Position numbers and translations under genes: made by a program. Positions 9,536-19,036 of a stretch of 45,478 nt of DNA are shown in pieces. The stretch's first letter is position 1, and each line of letters starts with the position of its first letter. The DNA is from Caulobacterales bacterium (GTDB lineage Bacteria; Pseudomonadota; Alphaproteobacteria; Caulobacterales; Caulobacteraceae): positions 1 through 45,478 of the forward strand of contig CANJOB010000003.1 in assembly GCA_947475655.1 (NCBI GenBank), in the 5' to 3' direction. The notes under the pieces are model-generated. The model had not been told where the DNA came from, made no database searches, and was given only the letters and a program-made list of their open reading frames with translations.

Positions 9536-10483
9536 CTAGTCCGCGTTCTTGCGGCGTGGCGGCGCCTGGGCCAGCTCCAGCGGATCCTCCGGCGATGTCC
9601 GCCCCTTGGCCTCGTCCACCAGCCAGTTGATGAATTTCCGCAAAGCCGGGGCGGCCGTGATGCCCTCCGGCGCCACGACATAATAGGCCATCGGCGTCTG
9701 CAACGGCCGGTCGAACAGCACGACCAGGCTGCCGGACTCCAGTTCCGGCGTGGCCAGGAACAACGGCACCAGCGATACGCCAAGCCCCGCCACGGCGTGC
9801 TGGATCACCATTTCGAACTGCTCTAGGCGCGGACCGCGGAAGGCATTGGGAATCTGCAGTCCCGCGTCCTCATACCAGTCGGCCCAGGCGGTGGGCCGGG
9901 TGGCCTGGTGGATCAGTTGCGCGCGGCTCAGGTCGCGCGGCTCGCGCAGGTTCAACCGGTCGCGATACTCCGGCGTGACGACCGGGATCATGATCTCGTC
10001 GAACAGGTGGTGCGCCCGCGCGCCGGCCCAGTTGCCCGAACCGACGTGGATCGCCGCGTCGAACGGTTCGGCGGAGAAATCGAACATGGTCAGACGCGTG
10101 GAGAAGTTGATCGTGATCTCGGGGTGCTGCTTATAGAAGGCCGGCAGGCGCGGAATGAGCCAGCGTGTCGTGAACGCGGCGAGCACGGCGATGTTGAGGA
10201 TCGTCTCGGAGATCGGCGCAACCTGCTGCGACAGGTCGACCAGTTCCGACAACATGTCGCGGATCTTCACATGGTAGAGGCGCCCGGTGCCGGTGATCGT
10301 CACGCGCTTGCGGGCGCGTTCGAACAGCACCACGCCCAATTTGCGTTCAAGCGACTGTATGTGCCGGCTTACCGCGCTCTGCGCGAGGGCGAGTTCGATG
10401 GCGGCGCGCGTGAAGCTACCGTGACGGGCGGCGCTCTCGAAGGCCACCAGCTCGCTCATGGACGGAAGGGACTTACGCTGCAC
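9536..10483 (-). CDS. LysR-family transcriptional regulator (GcvA-like)
   Basis: N-terminal HTH 'LVAFESAARHGSFTRAAIELALAQSAVSRHIQSLERKLGVVLFERARKRVTITGTGRLYH'; downstream start possible at 10459. Confidence 0.93.
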   Translation of the reverse strand: MQRKSLPSMSELVAFESAARHGSFTRAAIELALAQSAVSRHIQSLERKLGVVLFERARKRVTITGTGRLYHVKIRDMLSELVDLSQQVAPISETILNIAVLAAFTTRWLIPRLPAFYKQHPEITINFSTRLTMFDFSAEPFDAAIHVGSGNWAGARAHHLFDEIMIPVVTPEYRDRLNLREPRDLSRAQLIHQATRPTAWADWYEDAGLQIPNAFRGPRLEQFEMVIQHAVAGLGVSLVPLFLATPELESGSLVVLFDRPLQTPMAYYVVAPEGITAAPALRKFINWLVDEAKGRTSPEDPLELAQAPPRRKNAD

Positions 10484-10498
10484 GGTCTATGCCAAAAT

Positions 10499-10529
10499 TG
10501 AATGCTGTCAGAAGGATATATTACTTTTC
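10499..10529 (+). promoter_or_regulatory. Weaker motif copy (G) adjacent to the LysR gene start
   Basis: TGAATGCTGTCAGAAGGATATATTACTTTTC; about 20/31 matches to copy A, pointing away from the LysR gene. Confidence 0.35.
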
Positions 10530-10597
10530 ACAAGAACTTACGCGAGCTCAATCTTCACGCGACTCGGCGTCGCCGATGACAGGCGTCGCGCGGCGAC

Positions 10598-10626
10598 AAA
10601 AAAAGGCCGACCCCTGAGGGCCGGCC
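10598..10626 (-). terminator. Terminator downstream of the 11493 unit
   Basis: On - strand GGCCGGCCCTCAGGGGTCGGCC followed by TTTTTTT. Confidence 0.75.
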
Positions 10627-10671
10627 ATAGTTGTCATGCAGTGAGGGCTGCAACAACGGTCTCGTAGAATC

Positions 10672-11493
10672 CTACCGGCCGACTTCCGGAGACAGGGCGG
10701 CGGCGAGGTCGCCCCCGCGCTCCTCGCACTTGGCCTCCTCAGGCACGATCGCATCCGGATCCTTGTTCAGGTTGAGCGTCGCATTGGTCATGGTCCAAGG
10801 CTCCATCAGCATCGGGTCGATAGCGGTGACCTGATAATGCAGGATGTCGCCTTCGCGGCGGATGCGCTCGACCACTTCCAGTTCGTTGGAATGGATGTAG
10901 CCGTTGGATACGAACCAACTCTCGTCGGTGAAACCGGTGGTGTGGATCACCAGGGTATCGCCTTCCCACTTGCCGACCGAGTCGCCGAGCCAGGTCTGGT
11001 CCAGGGCGCGGGCCGCGTTGTGCGGCCGGCCGTCGATGGGGACGATACGGCGCCAATTGGCGTTGTCGTTGAAGATCAGGACGACATGCTTGTCCGTCTG
11101 GAAGATCGCTTCCGGGGTCTGGTTATAGCGCGGGAAGCTGACGAAGCATTTGAACGACGGATCGCTCTGGCGGCCGTTGTTCCAGTCCAGCTCGCGGACC
11201 TTGTCCCAGTACTCGGGCTTGTACACGGGACGGTTGGTGATGCCGCGCCTCAGAACCTGGCCGTCGTCCTCGAAGCTCTCCAGCGTGCCGTCGCGGGTAT
11301 AGTACTGCGGCTCGTCGTCCCCCTTGCGGGCATCGCCGGCGCCGACGGTTCCGTTCCAGAAGCCGGTCAGGTCCGGATGGCCGTTACGCATCGGATTGGC
11401 CGCCGCCGTCTGCGCCACCGCCTGCGTCGCCGACACCGCCAGGACGGCCGCGCCGGCCGCGGCCATAAGAAGTTTCCGAATATCACGAGTCAT
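10672..11493 (-). CDS. Exported 'HPDxSGxW' family protein, unknown function
   Basis: MTRDIRKLLMAAAGAAVLAVSATQAVAQ signal; 'GHPDLTGFWNGT', 'VGKWEGDTLVIHTTGFTDESWF...IHSNELEVVERIRREGD', parallel to 27553 protein. Confidence 0.85.
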   Translation of the reverse strand: MTRDIRKLLMAAAGAAVLAVSATQAVAQTAAANPMRNGHPDLTGFWNGTVGAGDARKGDDEPQYYTRDGTLESFEDDGQVLRRGITNRPVYKPEYWDKVRELDWNNGRQSDPSFKCFVSFPRYNQTPEAIFQTDKHVVLIFNDNANWRRIVPIDGRPHNAARALDQTWLGDSVGKWEGDTLVIHTTGFTDESWFVSNGYIHSNELEVVERIRREGDILHYQVTAIDPMLMEPWTMTNATLNLNKDPDAIVPEEAKCEERGGDLAAALSPEVGR

Positions 11494-11567
11494 CAGCGCG
11501 CGTTCCCAATCCAAGCCGTTGTTCTTCGCCCAGGCGAGGGCGCCTGGGCGGTTGCTTCCTGTTACGC

Positions 11568-11975
11568 CTATTCGCCCTTTTCGAGCGTGCCGGCGGCCAG
11601 GTTGACCTTGCGGCCGTTGGGGAAGGTCAGCTCGCGCAGGAAGCCCTTGTTCGAGCCGTCACGCGACGGGTTGATGATCATGGAGAACTGATCACCGGCA
11701 ACGAGGACGTTGCGCTGGGTCAGGCCGGCGCGGCGCATGCCGTTCACATTCGAACTTTCGATTTCCCAAACCGACTGCTTTCCGTCCGGTCCGACGACGC
11801 GGAATTGGAACTGGCTGTGGGGGTTGATCATCTCCACCTTCACCAGGGCGCCCTTCATGGTCACGAACTTGTCGGCGACGAACGAGGCGTTCACCGCGTG
11901 GTGAGCGAGGGCGGCTCCGGCGGCCGCCAGAGCCGTGGCGGCTGCGGCGATCGCGATAAATCCAGATTTCCTCAT
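11568..11975 (-). CDS. DUF6152-like small exported protein
   Basis: Signal ...AAGAALA|HHAVNASFVADKFVTMKGALVKVEMINPHSQFQF. Confidence 0.85.
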   Translation of the reverse strand: MRKSGFIAIAAAATALAAAGAALAHHAVNASFVADKFVTMKGALVKVEMINPHSQFQFRVVGPDGKQSVWEIESSNVNGMRRAGLTQRNVLVAGDQFSMIINPSRDGSNKGFLRELTFPNGRKVNLAAGTLEKGE

Positions 11976-12008
11976 TTTGGGTTCCTTATGCTTTGTCCCT
12001 CAGGACTA

Positions 12009-12806
12009 TTATTTGGGGACGGCCGCTGCTTTTGCAACATCAGGTATTGGGAAGGCCGCATACGAGTTGGTGTGACCTTCGGTGACGGTCAAATCCATCA
12101 CCACCCGTCCGCCGCGCTTCTGCACGATGTGGTGCGGGAAGTAGGTGCCGTAGACCTCGATGTCCTTGTAATCACTGTATTCCATCACCAGAGGCTGGCC
12201 GTTCTCGACCGTCTCGACCTTTTCGGGGCGGTTATCGTTGGCCAGGGTGACCTTCATGGGCGCGCCGTCGGCGGGCGAGGGGAAGGTAAGGGTGGTCTTG
12301 CCGCCGACCTCGGCGGTGGTGATCTTGCTACCGGCGTCGGCCGCCGCCCAGATCGCGGCGTGCGGATAAAGCCAGACCTGGCGCAGGCGCGTTGCGGCCT
12401 GGCCCGGCGCGGCGGTAGCGCCAAGGCCCGGGGTGGTCTCGTTCCAGGCCAGCTTGTCGCGCACCACTTCGATCCGGTGTGACTTGACACCCTTCGGGTC
12501 GGTTAGCTCCCAGTCCATCCGGGCGGCCGGCATGTAGTGCGCGATGTCGGCGACGACCTTGTCGACCTTGTAGCTGGTGCGGCCCATCTGCACCGTGCCG
12601 TTGGCGGTGTAGCGGATGAGGATGACGCCCTTGTTGGTGGTGCGGCCGGTGCCGCGGATCATGCCCAGGGCGTTGCCGGCTTCTTCCAGAATGCCGCCTG
12701 TGCCGTTGATCTCGCGCCGCGCGCGCGCGGGGCGCTGAGCATCTGCGCTGTCGACGACGCCGACGAAGGCGATGGCAATAGCCAAGGAGAGAACAGCGCG
12801 CTTCAT
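12009..12806 (-). CDS. Exported protein of unknown function
   Basis: Signal MKRAVLSLAIAIAFVGVVDSADAQ; co-directional with the DUF6152 and HPDxSGxW genes. Confidence 0.75.
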   Translation of the reverse strand: MKRAVLSLAIAIAFVGVVDSADAQRPARARREINGTGGILEEAGNALGMIRGTGRTTNKGVILIRYTANGTVQMGRTSYKVDKVVADIAHYMPAARMDWELTDPKGVKSHRIEVVRDKLAWNETTPGLGATAAPGQAATRLRQVWLYPHAAIWAAADAGSKITTAEVGGKTTLTFPSPADGAPMKVTLANDNRPEKVETVENGQPLVMEYSDYKDIEVYGTYFPHHIVQKRGGRVVMDLTVTEGHTNSYAAFPIPDVAKAAAVPK

Positions 12807-12902
12807 CCAGACTCCCGTAATCGTTTCTGTCGCCCGATAGGGCTTTCGTTTTGGCGCAGTTATTCGCGCGAGCCGTAGCTTGAGACTTATTGATTAGAAA
12901 AC

Positions 12903-12932
12903 AAAAGTGATATGTTTCTATATACTGATGCC
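12903..12932 (-). promoter_or_regulatory. Shared ~30-nt upstream motif, copy E
   Basis: On - strand: GGCATCAGTATATAGAAACATATCACTTTT; ends 96 nt before start of gene 12806. Confidence 0.65.
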
Positions 12933-12991
12933 ATTTCGAGATGAACGACGGGCGCCGAGCGGCGAGCAGAGCCGATAAATTCATGCGTTTC

Positions 12992-13021
12992 CGGCATCAA
13001 TCGATAGAATCTTGTCACTTT
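12992..13021 (+). promoter_or_regulatory. Shared ~30-nt upstream motif, copy F
   Basis: GGCATCAATCGATAGAATCTTGTCACTTTT; ends 140 nt before ATG at 13162; diverges from copy E. Confidence 0.65.
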
Positions 13022-13161
13022 ACGAGCAGTGACGATTGGGTTCCCGTTCGGGTCAGGGAGGCCCAAGTCACAGAAATGCATACGACCTTCTCGTGGAGCC
13101 CCGGAGAGTCGCGCGTGCGACTGCGCCGCGCCGCAAAGATGACCAGCCGGGGCGGACGCTG

Positions 13162-13659
13162 ATGCCGCTTCTCGCCTGGCTTTACGAAACCAATATCTCG
13201 CACTGGATTCGCGAGTCCGTGTGGGGCCATCCCATCCTGCTCTGCTTACATGCCTTAGGTATGGCCGCCGTGGTCGGCGTGGTGCTGGTGCTGTCGATCC
13301 GGGTCGCCTTTGGCTGGCCGCGGAGCATCGCGCCGGCGTCCTACGGCGGGCTGCTGCAGGGAGCGCGCTGGGGCTTCCTGGCCAATCTGGCGTCGGGTGT
13401 CCTGCTATATATGAGCAACGCTCCGTCGCTGACGCTGAACTGGACCTTCCAGGCCAAGATCGCGCTGATCGTGGCGGGCGGCATTTCGATCCTGGTCGTC
13501 TGGCGGATGGTGACGGCGAGCCCGCCGGCCGCCGACGGGACGGCGCAGGCGGTCACCATCCAGGCCAGGACGGCGGCGGTGCTGACGATCATATTCTGGC
13601 TCGCGGCGATCCTGGCCGGCCGCTACATCGCCTACACCCTCAAGTACGTGAGCGTCTGA
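13162..13659 (+). CDS. DUF6644-like integral membrane protein (first of pair)
   Basis: MPLLAWLYETNISHWIRESVWGHPILLCLHALGMAAVVGVVLVLSIRVAFGW; 'NWTFQAKIALI', 'AGRYIAYT'. Confidence 0.85.
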   Translation: MPLLAWLYETNISHWIRESVWGHPILLCLHALGMAAVVGVVLVLSIRVAFGWPRSIAPASYGGLLQGARWGFLANLASGVLLYMSNAPSLTLNWTFQAKIALIVAGGISILVVWRMVTASPPAADGTAQAVTIQARTAAVLTIIFWLAAILAGRYIAYTLKYVSV

Positions 13660-13662
13660 GCG

Positions 13663-14157
13663 ATGAGCGTTGCACACTTCTACGACTGGGCTCACGACAC
13701 GGCGCTGGGCGAATTTATGCGCGCCGCCAGCTGGGCTTTCTCTGCCTGCGAGACGCTGCACTTCATGGGGCTATGCCTGCTGCTGGGCGCCCTGCTGGTC
13801 ATCGACCTGCGCATCCTGGGCTTCTATCGTCAGATCAGGATCGACTCGGCGATGAAGCTGGTCCCGCTGGCGGTCGCCGGCTTCGCGATCAACCTGCTCA
13901 CCGGCGTCTGTTTCTTCGCCTCCGACCCGTTCAACTACGGGACCAACTGGATGTTCGGGGTGAAGATGGTCCTGATCGTGCTGGCGGGGATCAACGCCAT
14001 CTATCACGAGGTCGCCTGCAAGGCGCGGCTGTGCGGCCTGCCCGAGGGGGTCGAGCCTGACCGCACCGCGAAGTTCGTCGCCGCCAGCTCACTGGTGCTG
14101 TGGACCCTGGTGATCATCGCCGGCCGGCTGCTGCCGCAGTTCGGCATCGAGGGATGA
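13663..14157 (+). CDS. DUF6644-like integral membrane protein (second of pair)
   Basis: 'ACETLHFMGLCLLLGALLVIDLRILGF', 'NWMFGVKMVLIVLAG', 'AGRLLP'. Confidence 0.85.
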   Translation: MSVAHFYDWAHDTALGEFMRAASWAFSACETLHFMGLCLLLGALLVIDLRILGFYRQIRIDSAMKLVPLAVAGFAINLLTGVCFFASDPFNYGTNWMFGVKMVLIVLAGINAIYHEVACKARLCGLPEGVEPDRTAKFVAASSLVLWTLVIIAGRLLPQFGIEG

Positions 14158-15077
14158 GCGGCCTGTTGGGGAAGCTCTGGGGGAAGACGGCGATGAAGCG
14201 TGGTCGATTTGGCCTGGGACTGGCGGTCGCCGCGGCGGCCAGTCTGGCGGCGGCGGGCTTCGTCGCGGCGCAAAATCCCCGGCCGACGACCGGCCTCGCC
14301 GATTTCCCCAAGGAGCCCTACGCTGGCGTCACGGTCATGCGCGACGTTGTCTATGGGCCGGACGCCAAGCACAGGCTCGACTTCTTCGCCGTCACCGCGC
14401 CACGCCGCGCGCCGCGCACCACGGTGATCTTCGTGCACGGCGGCGCCTATCGCGGCGGCGACAAGCACGCGCCGGGCAATTTCGACTACGAGAACATCAT
14501 GCTTTGGGCCAGGCGCGCTGGCATGATCGGCATCAACATGAATTACCGCCTGTTCGAGGGCGCTGGCTTCCCGGCGCAGGAGCAGGACCTGGGGACCGTG
14601 GTCCAGTGGGCCAAGGCCAATGTGGGGAAGTACGGCGGCGATCCCAACCGCATCTTCCTGTTCGGCCACTCGTCCGGCGCGGCGGTGGTGGCCAACTACG
14701 CCACCATGCCGCAGTTCAAACGCGAGCCGGCCATCCGTGGCCTGATCCTGCTGTCCAGCATCATGGACAACAACTACTACGACAAACCCTGGGCCTATTA
14801 CGGCGCCACCGACAAGAAGACGCTGGAAGCGCTCTCGCCGCAGACCAACCTGGCGAAATCCAGGATCCCGGTGCTGATGGGCCATGGCGACAACGACAGC
14901 GTCACTGTGTTGGCGCAGATGCCGGCCGCGCGGGCCAAGCTCTGCGCCGCCGGTCGCTGCCCGGACTTCGCCGTCACCCAGGGCGACCACGCCGGTGTCG
15001 CGCATGCGATTGGCGGCTGGGGCGGCGATCCGACCTTCGGCAACCGCGCCCTGGAATTCATCGGAAAAACACCATAG
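14154..15077 (+). CDS. Exported alpha/beta hydrolase (BD-FAE-like esterase)
   Basis: ATGA overlap with preceding stop; 'TTVIFVHGGAYRGG', nucleophile elbow 'GHSSG', C-terminal 'QGDHAGVAHAI'. Confidence 0.85.
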   Translation: MSGLLGKLWGKTAMKRGRFGLGLAVAAAASLAAAGFVAAQNPRPTTGLADFPKEPYAGVTVMRDVVYGPDAKHRLDFFAVTAPRRAPRTTVIFVHGGAYRGGDKHAPGNFDYENIMLWARRAGMIGINMNYRLFEGAGFPAQEQDLGTVVQWAKANVGKYGGDPNRIFLFGHSSGAAVVANYATMPQFKREPAIRGLILLSSIMDNNYYDKPWAYYGATDKKTLEALSPQTNLAKSRIPVLMGHGDNDSVTVLAQMPAARAKLCAAGRCPDFAVTQGDHAGVAHAIGGWGGDPTFGNRALEFIGKTP

Positions 15078-15152
15078 CGCGGCGCCCGCCTTCTGGCGGG
15101 CATGCTCGCGCAGCGACCGCCTAAACGGCGGCGCATCACAGGAGGAGACGAC

Positions 15153-17276
15153 ATGATCCGCACCAATCGACGTCTGGCAACCCTTGTCGCCGGCCTGCTG
15201 CTGGGGACCAGTCTGGCGGGGGCCGCCATCGCGCAGCCGCAGCCGCGCGTAGCCAACGGGATCACGGCGGGGAATGTCATCGTCGAGCCGCCGACCCTGA
15301 TCTCGATCGGGTTGGAATGGCCGATGGCCGGCGACGACAATCGCAACTCCTCGGTGGCCGTGTCCTACCGTAAGAAGGGCGATCAGGCGTGGAAGAATTT
15401 CCTGCCGATGCTGCGCACCCAGAACGAGGAGGTGCTGACCGCATTCCCGGGCACGTTCAAGACCGGCAACGGTTTTGTCGGCAGCATTTTCGACCTGCAG
15501 CCGGCCACCGATTACGAAGTGCGGCTGGTGCTATCGGATCCCGACGGTATCAAGGGTCAGGCTCAGAAGCTGGTGAACGTGCGCACCCGCGCCGAGCCGA
15601 TGCCGGCGGCGGGGGGCAAGACCTACCACGCCTATCCGGGCGACTGGAAAGGCGAGGTCATCCAGCCGGCGTTCTATGGGTTGTACGCGGCCTACTACAA
15701 CAACAGCGACGTCGGCTCGGAACGCTACAACGCCTATCCGGCGCGCGTGCAGCCGGGCGACACCATCCTGGTGCACGGCGGGCTCTACAAGGACCGGTGG
15801 GACGTCTACTGGACCACCTCCATGCCGGCCCCGGCCCCGGCCGACCACCGCGAATGCTGCGGCACCACGTTTGACGGCACCTACTACCTGACCGCCAGCG
15901 GCACGGCCGAGAAGCCGATCGTCATCAAGGCGGCGGGCGACGGCGAGGTGATCTTCGACGGCGGCGGCAACCACACCCTCTTCAACCTGATGGGGGCCAG
16001 CTACAACTATTTCGAGGGCATCACCTTCCGCAACACCAACGTCGCCATCGACGCCGGCAAGAAGCGGATCGCCGGCGGTGAAGGCCTGACGGTGAAGAAG
16101 TCGAAATTCCTCAACGTCGGCATCGGCATCTCGACCGACTGGTCGGGAGCGAAGAATTTCTACATCGTCGACAACGTCTTCGTCGGCAAACACAATCCGC
16201 GCGTCCTGGTGCCGTTCGACATCGACAGCGAGAACGGCAAGCGCTTCGCGGCCGACGGCGCCACCAACGACGACCGCAAGAACCTGTCCTTCGCCGCCAT
16301 CAAGATCTACGGCTCGGGCCACGTGATCGCGTACAACTCGTTCCGCAACTTCCACGACGGCGTCGCGCATACGATCTACGGCCTGCCGGACGGCTATCCG
16401 AACATGATCCGCGACCGCATGCCGGTGTCGAACGACTACTACAACAACGACATGTCCAACCTGCACGACGACTGTTTCGAGATCGACGGTCAGGTCTACA
16501 ACGTGCGGATTCTGCGTAACCGGTGCGTCAACGCCGCCGGTTCAGCCTTCAGCACCCAGCCGCTGTTCGGCGGCGCGGGCTATATCGTGCGCAACACGAT
16601 CTACAACGTGCCGGGCGGTTCGCGCGGCCTGAAGTTCGCCGGCTCCAGTGGCGAGCTGGTGTACAACAACACCTTCGTCAGCGCCGAGATCGTCGCGGGC
16701 GGCATCGGGCCGATCTCCAACGGTCACTTCCGCAACAACCTGGTGATCTCGGGCACGCCCACCAACGGCGCTTTCAGCATCGCCACGTTCACCGACTACA
16801 CGACGTCGGACTACAACGGGTTCATGTCCGGCGCCCAGGCCCGCAACCAGTTCGCCTGGCGCGGGCCCAAGCCGGGCATCCGCCAGAGCTATGAGGTGCC
16901 GGTGGAACTGCGCACGCCGGACAATGTGTATCCGGCCTATCAGATCGGAACTCAGCGCACCCGGCCGCAGCTGGTGAATGAGGGCCTGGTGCAGCAGAAC
17001 TTCCCGACCCTGGCCGCCTACCAGCAAGCCACCGGACAGGACCGCAACAGCCGACTGGTCGATCTGTCGATCTTCGAAAGCATGCGCATGACCGACTACG
17101 ATCATCCCACCCGTGTCTATGATCCGACCAAGATCGACTTCCGCATCCGCGCGGGATCTGCGGCGGTCGACGGCGGGACCATCCTGCCGGGGATCACCGA
17201 CGGCTTCGCCGGCGCCGCCCCCGATCTCGGCGCCGTGGAACAGGGGCAGCCCGAGCCGCATTACGGACCGCGCTAA
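15153..17276 (+). CDS. Exported right-handed parallel beta-helix protein
   Basis: AGGAGG before ATG at 15153; signal; repeats such as 'NYFEGITFRNTNVAID', 'YNNDMSNLHDDCFEIDGQVYNVRILRNRCVNAAGSAF', 'YNNTFVSAEI'. Confidence 0.85.
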   Translation: MIRTNRRLATLVAGLLLGTSLAGAAIAQPQPRVANGITAGNVIVEPPTLISIGLEWPMAGDDNRNSSVAVSYRKKGDQAWKNFLPMLRTQNEEVLTAFPGTFKTGNGFVGSIFDLQPATDYEVRLVLSDPDGIKGQAQKLVNVRTRAEPMPAAGGKTYHAYPGDWKGEVIQPAFYGLYAAYYNNSDVGSERYNAYPARVQPGDTILVHGGLYKDRWDVYWTTSMPAPAPADHRECCGTTFDGTYYLTASGTAEKPIVIKAAGDGEVIFDGGGNHTLFNLMGASYNYFEGITFRNTNVAIDAGKKRIAGGEGLTVKKSKFLNVGIGISTDWSGAKNFYIVDNVFVGKHNPRVLVPFDIDSENGKRFAADGATNDDRKNLSFAAIKIYGSGHVIAYNSFRNFHDGVAHTIYGLPDGYPNMIRDRMPVSNDYYNNDMSNLHDDCFEIDGQVYNVRILRNRCVNAAGSAFSTQPLFGGAGYIVRNTIYNVPGGSRGLKFAGSSGELVYNNTFVSAEIVAGGIGPISNGHFRNNLVISGTPTNGAFSIATFTDYTTSDYNGFMSGAQARNQFAWRGPKPGIRQSYEVPVELRTPDNVYPAYQIGTQRTRPQLVNEGLVQQNFPTLAAYQQATGQDRNSRLVDLSIFESMRMTDYDHPTRVYDPTKIDFRIRAGSAAVDGGTILPGITDGFAGAAPDLGAVEQGQPEPHYGPR

Positions 17277-17623
17277 GTGGATGAAGCGGTTCAGAACAAG
17301 CTTAAGTGAATATCTGCGCATTGCGTAGAACGCTGGAGAGAGCCGCGATACAATCTGTTTGGCCGATAGTAAGAGGCTCGCCATCATTATGCTTGTGTCA
17401 GTAGGAGGCCGCGTCGAGCCGAACGTGCGATTTCGGCCGCCGGCGAACGAAACGCCGGTGGTCGCCGCCGCAGCCTTCGATGTGTTTGGCCCTTGGTTCA
17501 CGAATGCTACGGCTGTTGCGGCGACAGCTTGGCGGAACTCGGCCCGAGATAGAAAAATTTCGGGAAATCAGCGTCTAAGAACCCGCAGCCTGCACGGGGG
17601 CGGGTGCGGATGGCGCCATAAAA

Positions 17624-17653
17624 GGCATGATTTCATCCAAACATATTGCTTTT
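17624..17653 (+). promoter_or_regulatory. Shared ~30-nt upstream motif, copy A
   Basis: GGCATGATTTCATCCAAACATATTGCTTTT; ends 55 nt before ATG at 17709. Confidence 0.65.
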
Positions 17654-17708
17654 CAGGACCTACCATCGCCGCACAGGTTGATCGGGTAGGGTGGGATTTT
17701 GGCGCTCA

Positions 17709-18986
17709 ATGAAGCCTTTGGATGATGTGAAGGTCGTCGACCTGAGCCGAGTTTTGGCTGGCCCCTGGGCCGGCCAATTGCTCGCTGACCTCGGGGCGGA
17801 GGTGATCAAGGTCGAGCGACCTGGCGTCGGCGACGACACTCGCGAGTGGGGCCCGCCTTATGCGGACTCGCCCGAAGCGGAAGCGCCGGGGGAGTCCGCC
17901 TATTTTCTCTCGGCTAATCGGGGCAAGCTCGGCATCGCCGTGGACTTCACCACCGAGGCCGGCCGCAAGGTGATCGAGCAGCTGGTCGCCCAGGCGGACG
18001 TGGTGCTGGAGAACTTCCGGGTCGGCCACCTGGCTAAGTACGGCCTCGACTACGCTTCCCTGGCCAAGGTGAAGCCGGACATCATCTATTGCTCGATCAG
18101 CGGCTTTGGTCAGACCGGACCCTATGCCCTGCGGCCGGGCTACGATTTCATCGTCCAGGGCCTGGGCGGGCTGATGAGCGTCACCGGCGTGGCCGACGGC
18201 CAGCCCGGCGGCGGGCCGCTCAAGGCGGGCGTGGCCCTGACCGACATCATGACCGGTCTTTACGCCGCCAGCGCGGTGCTCGCGGCCCTGCATCACAGGA
18301 ACCGCACTGGCCTTGGCCAGCATATCGACATCGCCCTGCTCGACGTGCAGGTGGCGACCCTTGCCAACCAGGCGCTAAGCTATCTCGTCTCCGGACGCAG
18401 CCCCGAGCGGATCGGCAACGACCATCCCAGCATTGTCCCCTACCGGACCTTCGACGCCCTCGACGAGCCGTTCAACATCGCCGTCGGAAACGACGCGCAG
18501 TTCGTCAAGGTCTGCAATATCCTGGGGCTGGATTCGCTGGGCGCGGACCCGCGTTTCTCCTCCAACGCCGCCCGCGTCCGCCACCGCGGCGAGCTGGTGC
18601 CGCTGCTGCAGGGGGCGCTGGCCACACGGCCTGCGGCGGAGTGGCTCAACCTGCTGAAAACTGGCGGCGTGCCGGCCGGACCGATCAATTCCCTGAAAGC
18701 CGTGTTCGACGATCCGCAGGTGAAGCATCGCGGGACACGGATCGACCTGCCGCACAAGACCCTCGGCACCGCGCCCGGCGTCGCTTGTCCGGTGCGGTTC
18801 TCGCAGGCCGAGGTCGGCTCAAAGATATCGGCGCCGGTCCTGGGCGAACACACGATCGCGATCCTGCAGGGGCGGCTTAAGCTCAGCCAGGCGGAGATAG
18901 ACGCCCTGATCGCCGCCGGCGCCGTGGCGGCCCATCCCGAGTACCTGGACGTCGACAAGACCAGAGCCACGCAGACCGCTGAGTAG
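17709..18986 (+). CDS. Family III (CaiB/BaiF) CoA-transferase
   Basis: 'MKPLDDVKVVDLSRVLAGPWAGQLLADLGAEVIKVERPGVGDDTREWGPP', catalytic-Asp context 'RPGYDFIVQGLGGLMSVTG'. Confidence 0.93.
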   Translation: MKPLDDVKVVDLSRVLAGPWAGQLLADLGAEVIKVERPGVGDDTREWGPPYADSPEAEAPGESAYFLSANRGKLGIAVDFTTEAGRKVIEQLVAQADVVLENFRVGHLAKYGLDYASLAKVKPDIIYCSISGFGQTGPYALRPGYDFIVQGLGGLMSVTGVADGQPGGGPLKAGVALTDIMTGLYAASAVLAALHHRNRTGLGQHIDIALLDVQVATLANQALSYLVSGRSPERIGNDHPSIVPYRTFDALDEPFNIAVGNDAQFVKVCNILGLDSLGADPRFSSNAARVRHRGELVPLLQGALATRPAAEWLNLLKTGGVPAGPINSLKAVFDDPQVKHRGTRIDLPHKTLGTAPGVACPVRFSQAEVGSKISAPVLGEHTIAILQGRLKLSQAEIDALIAAGAVAAHPEYLDVDKTRATQTAE

Positions 18987-19036
18987 ACAGGGCGAACCTG
19001 AGCGGGCACGCTGCAAGAAATAATCGGGGGGATAAG

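Noticed and set aside
17359-17712. 117-aa + ORF in the intergenic gap
   Set aside because: No signal, domain or ribosome-binding support, overlaps the motif and the CoA-transferase start; probably spurious.
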